A DNA stretch of 64,000 nt from Microbacterium sp. RURRCA19A (GTDB taxonomy: Bacteria > Actinomycetota > Actinomycetes > Actinomycetales > Microbacteriaceae): positions 558,001 through 622,000 of the forward strand of contig NZ_FTNQ01000002.1 of assembly GCF_900156455.1 (NCBI RefSeq). The letters are read 5' to 3'. The notes below the pieces were generated by a model. That model had not been told where the DNA came from. It was given only the letters and a program-made list of their open reading frames with translations, and did not search any database. Below, piece by piece: positions 16,222 to 23,882 of the stretch (its first letter is position 1; each line of letters begins with the position of its first letter). The position numbers and the translations under genes are program-made.

Positions 16222-17352
16222 GTGAACTCGGTCCAGGGGCGGATCCATCCCGATTTCGCGTCCGTGAGCGAGCGTCTCGCGGAGTGGTCCTCCGCCGACC
16301 CGGACTACGGTGCGCAGGTGTGCGTCCTCGTCGGCGACGAGGTCGTGGTCGACCTGACCTGCGGGCCGGGTGCGGATGCCATCACCGGCGTGTATTCGGT
16401 GACCAAGGGCGTGGCGGGCACCGTGATCGCTCTGCTCCTCGGGGAGCGCGAGCTCCAGCTCGACCGTCCCGTCGCGCACTACTGGCCGGAGTTCGCCGCG
16501 GCGGGGAAGGCCGACATCACGGTCCGCGAGCTGTTGTCGCATCAAGCGGGCCTGCCCGCGACCGACGACGGAATCCGGCCCGAGGACGCGCTCGACTCGC
16601 GCACGGGAGCTGAGCGCCTCGCCCGACAGCGGCCCCTCTGGCGACCGGGGAGCGGATTCGGGTATCACGGCATCACGATCGGCATCCTGATGGAGGAGCT
16701 GGTGCGCCGGATCACCGGGCAGGAGCTGCAGGCGGTCTATGACGACCGCATCCGATCTCCGCGTGACATCGACTTCTATCTCGGCCTGCCCGACTCTCAG
16801 GCCGCGCGCTACGTCGACCCGCGACCGGCGCTCGTGGGCGATGCCCCCGATCCGGGCCCGCGCGACAACCTCTTCGCGGCCTCCTTCGGCCCGGTCGGCC
16901 AGGCGGGCGATGCGCTCCTGAACGGGTTCGGTCCGCACACCCCGGCGGTCCGTCGCCGGGGGACGGCGGCGGCGGGCGGGGTCGGATCCGCGCGCGGGCT
17001 CGCCCGGCTGTACGCGGCGACCCTCGGGTACATCGGTGATCCGATCGCCCCGCCGGACACGTTCGCCGACATGGGGCAGATGCACGTGCGCGGCCGGGAT
17101 CTCGTGCTCGACATCCCGCTGAGTTTCGGCGTCGTCTTCATGAAGCCCCACGCGGACATGCCGTTCGGGAGCTTCCGCGCCTACGGTCACGACGGTGCGG
17201 GTGGGGCGATCGCCTTCGCCGACCCGGCGCACGGACTTTCGTTCGGCTACATCCCCACGCGGATGACGATTCCCGGCGGGGTCGACGCTCGCGCGATCGA
17301 GCTCTCGAGCCTCGCGCGCGTGGCCGTCGGACGAGCGCGGCGGCCACGCTGA
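16222..17352 (+). CDS. Serine hydrolase of the class C beta-lactamase/esterase family
   Basis: Protein of 376 residues with a complete active-site pattern: nucleophile motif S59-V-T-K62 (GVYSVTKGVAGT), the conserved VRELLSHQAGLP segment and the Tyr of FGYHGITIG (Y148). No signal peptide is visible, so it is probably a cytoplasmic EstB-type carboxylesterase rather than a lactamase. The start is GTG at 16222 behind an AGGAGG ribosome site. It is convergent with the next gene; the two stops are one base apart, and a tiny CGCTG/CAGCG dyad spans the junction. Confidence 0.85.
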   Translation: MNSVQGRIHPDFASVSERLAEWSSADPDYGAQVCVLVGDEVVVDLTCGPGADAITGVYSVTKGVAGTVIALLLGERELQLDRPVAHYWPEFAAAGKADITVRELLSHQAGLPATDDGIRPEDALDSRTGAERLARQRPLWRPGSGFGYHGITIGILMEELVRRITGQELQAVYDDRIRSPRDIDFYLGLPDSQAARYVDPRPALVGDAPDPGPRDNLFAASFGPVGQAGDALLNGFGPHTPAVRRRGTAAAGGVGSARGLARLYAATLGYIGDPIAPPDTFADMGQMHVRGRDLVLDIPLSFGVVFMKPHADMPFGSFRAYGHDGAGGAIAFADPAHGLSFGYIPTRMTIPGGVDARAIELSSLARVAVGRARRPR

Positions 17353-17353
17353 C

Positions 17354-18190
17354 TCAGCGGGGCGCGGCGAGGGTCTGCACGATGGCGACGGCCGCCAGCT
17401 GACCCGCCGCGATCGCGGCGGCGAGGGTGGCCATGGGGCCGGGGAAGTGGTCGGCGTGCGCCATGTCGCCGACGGCGAACACCCGCTCCACGCTCGTGCG
17501 CCCGAACGGGTCGACCCGGACGGCCCCCGACTCCTGCAGCGCCAGGCCGAGGTCCTCGGCGAACGGTGCCCGCTGACGGGGCGCGGGGCCGATGAATGCT
17601 CCGGCGACGGAGAGCGTCGAGGCGTCGTCGAGCACGAGGCGCAGCCCGTCGTCCGCTGTTTCCACGCGCGTCACCCGCGCGGGATCGAGCACGAACACCT
17701 CGGATGCCACGGGCGCCAGCATGCCCCGGAGCATCTGCGCGTGCGGGGAGGCGTTCAGGATCGCGACGGGGCGTCCTGCGAACTCGTGCCCGTGGCAGAA
17801 CGGGCAGTTCGCGACGAGATCCCCCCAGTGCTCCGCGAGTCCCGGAACGGGCGGGAGCTCGTCGGCGAGGCCCGTCGCGAGTACGAGATGCCCGGCGCGC
17901 AGTGTCTCGCCCGCGACCTCCACCCGCACGCCGTGGGGGTCGGCCGCGACCGCGGTGGCGGTGGCATCCCGCACCTCCACCGACGCGTAGGCCGCGAGCT
18001 CGGCGCGGCCGCGGCGGCGCAGGTCGGCGGGGGACTCGCCGTCGTGGCCGAGGAGGTTGTGCGCGTGGGCGACCGTGGCGTTGCGGTACTCGCCGGAGTC
18101 CAGCAGCACGGTGCGCCGATGCATGCGGCCCAGGGTGAGCGCGGCCTGGAGCCCTGCCGGGCCGCCGCCGATGATGATGGCCTCGTACAT
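17354..18190 (-). CDS. Thioredoxin-reductase-like NAD(P)/FAD oxidoreductase
   Basis: Flavoprotein of 278 residues. FAD motif GGGPAGLQAAL lies at residues 8-18, a redox pair C129-PF-C132 sits in ANCPFCHGHEF, and the second FAD motif VFAVGDMAHAD is near the end. CPFCHG places it with the low-molecular-weight thioredoxin-reductase relatives rather than classical TrxB (CATC). The ATG at 18190 follows GGAAGGAG. An upstream in-frame ATG at 18235 would place the start inside the palindrome and is less likely. It is divergent from a MerR-type gene, which probably controls it. Confidence 0.88.
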   Translation of the reverse strand: MYEAIIIGGGPAGLQAALTLGRMHRRTVLLDSGEYRNATVAHAHNLLGHDGESPADLRRRGRAELAAYASVEVRDATATAVAADPHGVRVEVAGETLRAGHLVLATGLADELPPVPGLAEHWGDLVANCPFCHGHEFAGRPVAILNASPHAQMLRGMLAPVASEVFVLDPARVTRVETADDGLRLVLDDASTLSVAGAFIGPAPRQRAPFAEDLGLALQESGAVRVDPFGRTSVERVFAVGDMAHADHFPGPMATLAAAIAAGQLAAVAIVQTLAAPR

Positions 18191-18226
18191 GACGGGCTCC
18201 TTCCGTTTGCGTTCGCGACCATGGTG

Positions 18227-18250
18227 TGACTTCATGTCGACATGAAGTCA
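18227..18250. promoter_or_regulatory. Perfect 24-bp palindrome, MerR-type operator between divergent genes
   Basis: Half-site TGACTTCATGTC (18227-18238) is followed directly by its exact complement (18239-18250). On the minus strand it sits inside a promoter for the flavoprotein gene: TTGACT (18251-18246), a 19-bp spacer and CACCAT (18226-18221). A spacer of 19-20 bp with a central dyad is the hallmark of MerR-activated promoters. The MerR gene ATG (18242) lies within the palindrome, so binding should also repress its own expression. Confidence 0.75.
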
Positions 18251-18673
18251 AGTGGCGAGAGCATCGGCGACGCGGCGGCGCGGTTCGGGCTGGACACCCA
18301 CGTGCTCCGGCACTGGGAGGATGCCGGGCTCTTGCACCCCGCGCGCGACGACGCCGATCGACGCCGGTACGCGGATGCCGATCTGGTGCGGATCGCGGTG
18401 ATCCTCCGCAACAAGGCCGCGGGGATGTCCCTCGACCAGATCCGTGTGCTCCTCGACGAGGACGCCCCCGATCGGCATCGCGTGCTCGAGGAGCACGTGG
18501 CCGAGCTCGACCGCCGCGCCGACGAGATCGCGCAGGCGCGGGCGATGACCGCGCACGCCCTCCGGTGTCGCTCGCACGACATCACGCAGTGCCCGCGTTT
18601 CCGCAGCCACGTCGAGGACGTCCTCGAGGGCACCGCGCGCTGGCGCGTCGTCAACACCGAGCCGCCGTCCTGA
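18242..18673 (+). CDS. MerR-family transcriptional regulator
   Basis: Regulator of 143 residues. The N-terminal winged helix (SIGDAAARFGLDTHVLRHWEDAGLL, then RRRYADADL) is followed by a long coiled-coil dimerisation helix (about 72-105) and a short C-terminal effector part with two cysteines, C109 and C117, seven residues apart. These could bind a metal or sense oxidation, fitting control of a disulfide flavoprotein, but the spacing is not that of SoxR or MerR. The ATG used lies inside the 24-bp operator with no ribosome site, so the message may be leaderless. Confidence 0.8.
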   Translation: MKSSGESIGDAAARFGLDTHVLRHWEDAGLLHPARDDADRRRYADADLVRIAVILRNKAAGMSLDQIRVLLDEDAPDRHRVLEEHVAELDRRADEIAQARAMTAHALRCRSHDITQCPRFRSHVEDVLEGTARWRVVNTEPPS

Positions 18674-18712
18674 GCACGCCCCGCGGCGAAGGGTCGCTGA
18701 GGCGGAGCCCGG

Positions 18713-19792
18713 TCAGTCCAGGCTTCCGCCGATCGAGATGGATGCCGACCCGTCGGGCTGCACCGAGATCTGCCCGTCCACGGTGAAGGGCACGTCGTCC
18801 TCCACGGTACGGACGGACCCGTCGAAGATCGAGCGGATGTCGACCTCGATGTGCGCCGTAGCCTTCGCCGACGGGATGCGCCAGCCGGCCCCGTCGGGGA
18901 CGACCGAGACCGTCGGCTGCTCGACGATCGTCCAGGTCGGCGCGCCGTCGATCCGATTGCGGACCGTGAATCCGAACGGACATCCCGTGGGCTGCAGGAC
19001 CTTCTGCTCGGCGCAGCCCGTGAGGAAATCCTCGACGCGCTGCTGCACCACCGAGACGAACTCCTCCGTGGGCTCGGCCTGCACGTCGACGGGAACGCCG
19101 GTCAGCGGGGAGTCGGCGAGGATCGCGACACCCGGGGTGGCCGAGATCGGCGTGTCGACCGCGACCGAGTACAGCCCGGGCGAGAACACCAGCAGGGGCA
19201 CGGCCGCCGAGGGATCGGCATCCACGCCGTCGACGGAGACCTGGCGTTTGTCCACGTCGAAGCCGTTGACCGAGAAGCGCATCGATCCGCGCACACTGAG
19301 GTCGACGACGGCGAGGGGACTCACGTCGAATCGCCAGCGCGGCACGACGCCCATCCAGCCGTCCTGACGGACCGCGAACGTCGTGCGGCCATCGTAGGAA
19401 CCGGCGCGGTACTCGACGGTGACGCGGGTGACGTCGTCGACGACGGTCTCGGCGGTGACGTGCGCCGTGGTGATCGTCTGCAGGGCGTCGGTGCGGAGGA
19501 GGGCATCGGATGCCGTGGCGGGCAGCCCCGCGTTCTGGAGCTCGGTCGAGTCGACGGCGACGCCGGGAACGGCGAGAGCCTCGGCGGCGTTCCGATCCTG
19601 CAGGAGCTCGAGGTAGTGCAGCACGAACGCGCGCGGGCTGTACAACTCGCGGTAGGCCGCCGCCGCCCCCGCCCCGAGTGCGGCGAGGAGCAGGACGCCG
19701 ACGACGCCGAGGATCGTGAGGTCGCGCGCGAGGTGGCGCGGGCGCGCGACGACATCCTCGGATGCCGTCGGTGCCCCCGCCGCGCTGTTCAC
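18713..19792 (-). CDS. Single-pass membrane protein with large extracytoplasmic domain, unknown
   Basis: Protein of 359 residues. After a short cytoplasmic tail there is one membrane segment (about 25-47) and then a hydrophilic exported domain rich in beta-strand patterns. Two cysteines (in LTGCAEQK and PTGCPFGF) could form a disulfide. No catalytic motif was recognised. Similar proteins of unknown role are common in Microbacteriaceae. The start is GTG at 19792. It is convergent with the MerR gene and lies just downstream of the decayed LLM oxidoreductase. Confidence 0.65.
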   Translation of the reverse strand: MNSAAGAPTASEDVVARPRHLARDLTILGVVGVLLLAALGAGAAAAYRELYSPRAFVLHYLELLQDRNAAEALAVPGVAVDSTELQNAGLPATASDALLRTDALQTITTAHVTAETVVDDVTRVTVEYRAGSYDGRTTFAVRQDGWMGVVPRWRFDVSPLAVVDLSVRGSMRFSVNGFDVDKRQVSVDGVDADPSAAVPLLVFSPGLYSVAVDTPISATPGVAILADSPLTGVPVDVQAEPTEEFVSVVQQRVEDFLTGCAEQKVLQPTGCPFGFTVRNRIDGAPTWTIVEQPTVSVVPDGAGWRIPSAKATAHIEVDIRSIFDGSVRTVEDDVPFTVDGQISVQPDGSASISIGGSLD

Positions 19793-19796
19793 GGTC

Positions 19797-20587
19797 TCAG
19801 TCTAGGAAGGCCACCTGCACGGGAGCGGAATGCGTTGCTGCGGCCTCGGTCGTGCGGCCTATGGAGTCGGCCGGCACCCCGGCGAGCGGAGCCGCGACGC
19901 CCGTTCCGAGCAACGCGATCGAGCGGTGCTTGACCTCGAGCGGCAGTCCCCCGGTGTCCATGCCGAAGTCGATCCGATCGATCTCGAGCGTCCGCGCGAG
20001 ATCCTCCACCCGCTCACGCACGGTGTCGGCAGCCCCGATGAGATTCAGGCTGTGGTCGATCGACTGCTCGAAGCTCGCGCGGGTCGGCACCGGGAAGCCG
20101 CGTTCGACGCTGAGCTTCGACATCCGCTCGAAGTAGGGACCCCATGCCTGGTCGCGGGCTTCGCGGTCGGTGTCGGCGAGGTGGCCCGTGAGGGAGAGGC
20201 CGATGAGCGGCCGCGGGTGCCCGAACTGCTCGAGCGCGCGATCGAACAGATCGATGTACTGCGCGATGCGCTGCGGCGTCATGCCGAGTCCGGCGAGCAT
20301 CAGGTTGAAGCCGTAGGCCGCGGCGCGGACGACGGACTGAGGGTTGCCCCCCACGCCGACCCAGGTCGTCAGCCCTCCCGGGGTGTCCGAGTGGGGGAAG
20401 ACCCGCGCATCTCGGGGGACGGCACCGGGTAGTCGACTCGGTGGTGTTCCCCGATCGTGAACGCGTGCAGTCCCACGCGCTCGGCGAGGACGGCGGCCTC
20501 CACCGTCTGACGGAGGGTCTCCCCGTGGGACTGCGGTACGCCGTCGCGGACGGGCACCTCGGCGAAGGTCTGCAGACCGATGAGCAT
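19797..20587 (-). pseudogene. LLM-class flavin-dependent oxidoreductase, internally deleted and frameshifted
   Basis: The N-terminal part (MLIGLQTFAEVPV...FTIGEHHRVDYPVPSPE, minus strand from 20587) and the C-terminal part (TTWVGVGGNPQSVVRAAAYGF to the stop at 19797) clearly belong to one F420/FMN luciferase-like monooxygenase of about 340 residues. They are in different frames and the middle of the barrel, roughly 100 residues, is missing; the junction lies near 20369-20410. The N-terminal fragment stops at 20369 and the C-terminal one could start anew at 20354. The product cannot form a complete TIM barrel. It sits last in a unit with the DoxX-like and FMN-reductase genes. Confidence 0.8.
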
Positions 20588-20626
20588 CAGCTCGTTCCTC
20601 TCTCGTCTACGGATGCGGTGATCGGG

Positions 20627-20992
20627 TCAGGCGATCACGAGGAACCCGAGGACCGCGCTGACGGCGCTGAGCACCGCGAGCACGATGGGCGGGACGGGGT
20701 TCTCCTTGCGGCGCACGTGGACCACGACGGCGCCGACCATGACGATCAGCAGGCCGACCGCGGACAGGGGCGTCAGGACGGGGGCGATGCCCGTCAGGAG
20801 CGGGAGGATCAGGCCGATGGCGCCGATCGCTTCGACGGCACCGATGGCCTTGACGGATCCGGCCGAGAAGTCATCGGCCCATCCCATCCCGGACGAGACG
20901 AGAGCGGTGCGGGGCCGAGTGATCTTCATGAGCCCCGCGCCGAGGAAGGCGAGGGCGAGGAGGCCGTTGAGGATCCAGAGGGCGATGATCAT
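20627..20992 (-). CDS. DoxX-like membrane protein
   Basis: Small (121 aa) four-helix membrane protein. The sequence ALWILNGLLALAFLGAGLMKI at the N-terminus with conserved Gly and Lys, and the GAVEAIGAIGLILPLL helix, are typical of the DoxX/DUF4870-like family, often linked to oxidoreductases and redox stress. It lies 19 bp after the FMN reductase gene and 39 bp before the decayed LLM gene, and is probably co-transcribed. Confidence 0.8.
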   Translation of the reverse strand: MIIALWILNGLLALAFLGAGLMKITRPRTALVSSGMGWADDFSAGSVKAIGAVEAIGAIGLILPLLTGIAPVLTPLSAVGLLIVMVGAVVVHVRRKENPVPPIVLAVLSAVSAVLGFLVIA

Positions 20993-21011
20993 GATGCTTC
21001 TCTTTCCGGTG

Positions 21012-21593
21012 TCACGCGGCGGCGCGGAGCGGGGCGAGAGCCGCGGCCCACGCCTCGACCTGGGCGAACTGGGTCTGCAGGTTGCCGAGGCTGTACTCGC
21101 TCGGAGTGAAGGTGACGTTCTCGGGGCCGCGCGACCAGTCGAACTCGGTCATGAGCGACAGCGTCACCTGCTGGCGCACGTCGGCGAGCTGCAGTTCGCC
21201 GGCGATCAGACGCAGGTGCTCGGCGGCGCGGACGCCGCCGGCGCCCCCGTAGCTGACGATGCCCAGCGCCTTGTTGTTCCACTCCTTGGCGAGGTAGTCG
21301 ATGGCGTTCTTGAGCACGCCCGAGGTGGAGTGGTTGTACTCGGGGGTGACGAAGATGTAGCCGTCGAACTCGGCGATCTTCGCGGCCCACTGCCGGGTGT
21401 GCTCGTGCTGGTAGATGCCGAACGAGGCCGAGACGGGCTCGTCGAGGTGGGGCAGCGGGTAGTCCTTGAGGTCGACGAGTTCATAGGTCGCCTCGGTGCG
21501 GGCGGCCGCGTGCTCGAGCACCCAGTTCGCGACTGCTTCGCCGTTGCGGCCGGGGCGCGTGCTGCCGAGGATGACGCCGATCTTGATGGTCAT
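21012..21593 (-). CDS. NADPH-dependent FMN reductase (flavodoxin-like)
   Basis: Flavodoxin-fold reductase of 193 residues. The phosphate-binding loop GSTRPGRNGEAV (about 10-21) and FVTPEYNHSTSGVLKNAID are the family's FMN and dimer motifs; SYGGAGGVRAAEHLR follows. It reduces FMN, quinones or azo compounds with NAD(P)H. The ATG at 21593 follows AAGGAGCCCCC; upstream frame extension runs into the operator region and was rejected. It is divergent from a MarR-type regulator, with operator-like repeats between them. Confidence 0.88.
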   Translation of the reverse strand: MTIKIGVILGSTRPGRNGEAVANWVLEHAAARTEATYELVDLKDYPLPHLDEPVSASFGIYQHEHTRQWAAKIAEFDGYIFVTPEYNHSTSGVLKNAIDYLAKEWNNKALGIVSYGGAGGVRAAEHLRLIAGELQLADVRQQVTLSLMTEFDWSRGPENVTFTPSEYSLGNLQTQFAQVEAWAAALAPLRAAA

Positions 21594-21623
21594 GGGGGCT
21601 CCTTCTGAGGTCCGGCGGATGCC

Positions 21624-21667
21624 GGAAGTTGATGTGTCCATCATCTCGAAGGAAGTTGATGTATCAA
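21624..21667. promoter_or_regulatory. Repeated operator-like sites between FMN reductase and MarR genes
   Basis: GGAAGTTGATGT occurs twice, at 21624-21635 and 21651-21662, 27 bp apart. The second copy forms the short palindrome TTGAT-GT-ATCAA (21656-21667) inside an AT-rich patch. The first forms GATG-TGTC-CATC. The arrangement between divergent genes fits MarR-family binding that controls both directions. Confidence 0.6.
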
Positions 21668-21744
21668 ATATTCCCCGCTCATCCGAAAAGAGTTCGCGCG
21701 CGTCACCGCTACGCTGGGCACGCGCGTCGCCCGAGGAGCAGTCC

Positions 21745-22281
21745 ATGCCGAAACACCGTCTGAATCCCCGTGAAGAGGCAGCGTGGCGCGGATTCAACGA
21801 GATGCGCACGCTGCTGGTCGCCCGGGTCTCCCGCGACCTCCTGACCCAGTCCGGCCTCACCGAGGCCGACTACAGCGTGCTGCTCGCCGTCGTCGAATCG
21901 CCCGGCCGTGTCATCCACTCCAAGGCCCTCCTCCGCAGGCTGCAGTGGGAACCCAGCAGGCTCTCCCACCAGCTCACGCGGATGGAGTCGCGCGGGACGA
22001 TCAGCCGCACGCGGTCCGAGGCGGACGCGCGCAGCTTCGAGGTCGCCCTGACCGACGCGGGACTACGCGCCATCCGCGAGGCCACCCCGGAGCACTTCGC
22101 GGCGGTGCGCCGCTGGTTCGTGGAGGTTCTCACCGACGCGCAGCTGGACTCTCTGGCCGAGATCGCCCAGGCCGTCGCCCGCCACGTCGCCGCCGTCGAC
22201 GCGGAGGAGGCCTCCGCCTGCGACGGCGAGGAGGCCTCCGCCTGCGACAGCGAGGAGGCCTCCGCCTGCGACAGCGACTGA
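21745..22281 (+). CDS. MarR-family regulator with a repeated acidic, cysteine-containing tail
   Basis: Regulator of 178 residues. The winged-helix core (about 25-145) carries LTEADYSVLLAVVESPG, LLRRLQWEPSRLSHQLTRMESRG and a wing with RTRSEADARSFEVALT. The tail is unusual: three 8-residue copies of EEASACD(G/S) at about 154-177, encoded by a perfect-length 24-bp tandem repeat. Each copy carries one cysteine, so the tail could be redox- or metal-responsive, or simply a repeat expansion. It is divergent from the FMN reductase gene, its likely target. Confidence 0.85.
   Translation: MPKHRLNPREEAAWRGFNEMRTLLVARVSRDLLTQSGLTEADYSVLLAVVESPGRVIHSKALLRRLQWEPSRLSHQLTRMESRGTISRTRSEADARSFEVALTDAGLRAIREATPEHFAAVRRWFVEVLTDAQLDSLAEIAQAVARHVAAVDAEEASACDGEEASACDSEEASACDSD
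22204..22275 (+). repeat. Three 24-bp tandem repeats inside the MarR gene
   Basis: Units at 22204-22227, 22228-22251 and 22252-22275 read GAGGAGGCCTCCGCCTGCGA followed by C(G/A)GC. Only the third-from-last base of the first unit differs. The length is a multiple of three, so copy-number change would alter the protein tail without a frameshift. Each unit contains the self-complementary GGAGGCCTCC. Confidence 0.9.
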
Positions 22282-22337
22282 TCCACAGGCTCCGCCCGCT
22301 CACGGCCCCGGCATCCCGCGCGAACTAGCATGAACCG

Positions 22338-23696
22338 GTGACCACGCCCCCTCTCTCGGCCGAGCAGCAGGCGCTGTTCCGCCTGATCGAGGACACGCGC
22401 GAGCACGTCTTCGTCACCGGGCGCGCGGGCACCGGCAAGTCCACGCTCCTGCAGCACCTGGCGTACAACACGAAGAAGCAGATCGCGGTGTGCGCGCCGA
22501 CGGGCGTCGCCGCCCTCAACGTCGAGGGACAGACGATCCACTCGCTGTTCCGTCTGCCCATCGGGCTCATCGCGAACGGCGACATCGACCAGAACGACGC
22601 GACCCGCAAGCTCCTCAACGCGATCGACACCCTCGTGATCGACGAGATCTCGATGGTGAACGCCGACCTCATGGATGCCATCGACCGCTCGCTCCGCCAG
22701 GCCCGCGGTCGCCGCTCCGAGCCGTTCGGGGGGACGCAGATCGTGATGTTCGGCGATCCCTATCAGCTCGCGCCCGTTCCGCCGCGGGGCGACGAGGCGC
22801 GCTACATCCGCGATCACTACCGCTCGTTCTGGTTCTTCGACGCCAAGGTGTGGTCGGGTGAAGCGGCGACCGACGGCCTCATCGACATCGGTCGGCACGG
22901 CGCTGACCTGCACGTGAACGAGCTCGTCGAGATCCACCGGCAGTCCGACCCGGGCTTCAAGACGTTGCTGAATGCGGTGCGGTACGGGCGGGTCACGGCC
23001 GAGATGGCCGGCATCCTGAACACGGCCGGCGCGCGCACTCCGCCACACCCCGCCGACGGCGAGCACCCGATCATCACGCTGGCGACCCGCAACGACCGTG
23101 TCAACGAGATCAACCGACGGCACCTCGAAGAACTCGTCGGCCGAACGCAGACGGCGAACGCCGAGATCTCGGGCGACTTCGGACGCGGTGAGGGGAACTA
23201 CCCGGCCGAGCCGGCGTTGACGCTCAAGATCGGCGCGCAGGTGATGTTCCTCCGCAACGACTCGGCCCAGTTCGGCGAGGCCTCGCGGTGGGTCAACGGC
23301 ACGATCGGCACGGTCACCCGGATCGCGGGCGACAGTGTGCGCGTCGAGGTCGACGGGATCGAGCACGACGTCGAACCCGCCGTCTGGGAGCGATACCGCT
23401 ACGCCTACGACCCCGGCACGAAGAACCTCTCGCGCGAGATCGTGGCGGAGTTCACGCAGTTCCCGCTCCGGTTGGCGTGGGCGGTGACGATCCACAAGTC
23501 GCAGGGCAAGACCTACGATCGCGCCGTCGTCGATCTCGGGGCCGGGGCCTTCGCGCCCGGACAGACCTACGTCGCCCTGAGCCGACTGACCTCGCTCGAC
23601 GGCCTGTACCTCTCCCGACCGCTGCGCCCGAGTGACATCCGCGTCGACGAGGACGTCCGGCGGTTCATGAAGCAGGCGTGGCTCGGCCGGCAGTAG
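22338..23696 (+). CDS. PIF1/RecD-like superfamily 1 DNA helicase
   Basis: ATP-dependent helicase of 452 residues. Walker A is GRAGTGKST (28-36), motif Ia is VCAPTGVAALNVEGQTIHSLF, Walker B is IDEISM (D102, E103), motif III is FGDPYQLAPVPP, and the late motifs AVTIHKSQGKTYD and YVALSRLTSLDGLYL match PIF1/RecD-type 5'-3' helicases. The short length indicates a stand-alone helicase without nuclease domain. The start is GTG at 22338. It is separated by 56 bp from the MarR gene and is probably an independent gene. Confidence 0.88.
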   Translation: MTTPPLSAEQQALFRLIEDTREHVFVTGRAGTGKSTLLQHLAYNTKKQIAVCAPTGVAALNVEGQTIHSLFRLPIGLIANGDIDQNDATRKLLNAIDTLVIDEISMVNADLMDAIDRSLRQARGRRSEPFGGTQIVMFGDPYQLAPVPPRGDEARYIRDHYRSFWFFDAKVWSGEAATDGLIDIGRHGADLHVNELVEIHRQSDPGFKTLLNAVRYGRVTAEMAGILNTAGARTPPHPADGEHPIITLATRNDRVNEINRRHLEELVGRTQTANAEISGDFGRGEGNYPAEPALTLKIGAQVMFLRNDSAQFGEASRWVNGTIGTVTRIAGDSVRVEVDGIEHDVEPAVWERYRYAYDPGTKNLSREIVAEFTQFPLRLAWAVTIHKSQGKTYDRAVVDLGAGAFAPGQTYVALSRLTSLDGLYLSRPLRPSDIRVDEDVRRFMKQAWLGRQ

Positions 23697-23882
23697 GCGG
23701 CGCAGGCCTGACGGTCGGCCGCGCGGGTGCGATGCCTGCGCGCCGGCGGAGGGGGCGGGGTCCCGGCAATCGAGATGCAGACGTGACTCCGCGACGGTGC
23801 AAGCCGACGCTCCGTGTGTTCGGCGTGTGTTTGAATTCTTCGAGCGCCGCTTCGTCGTGCGCGGAATCATCCGGGGGTGGAC

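Noticed and set aside
21870..23870. 666-codon minus-strand open frame opposite the helicase
   Set aside because: The helicase on the plus strand has all its motifs; the antisense frame has none.
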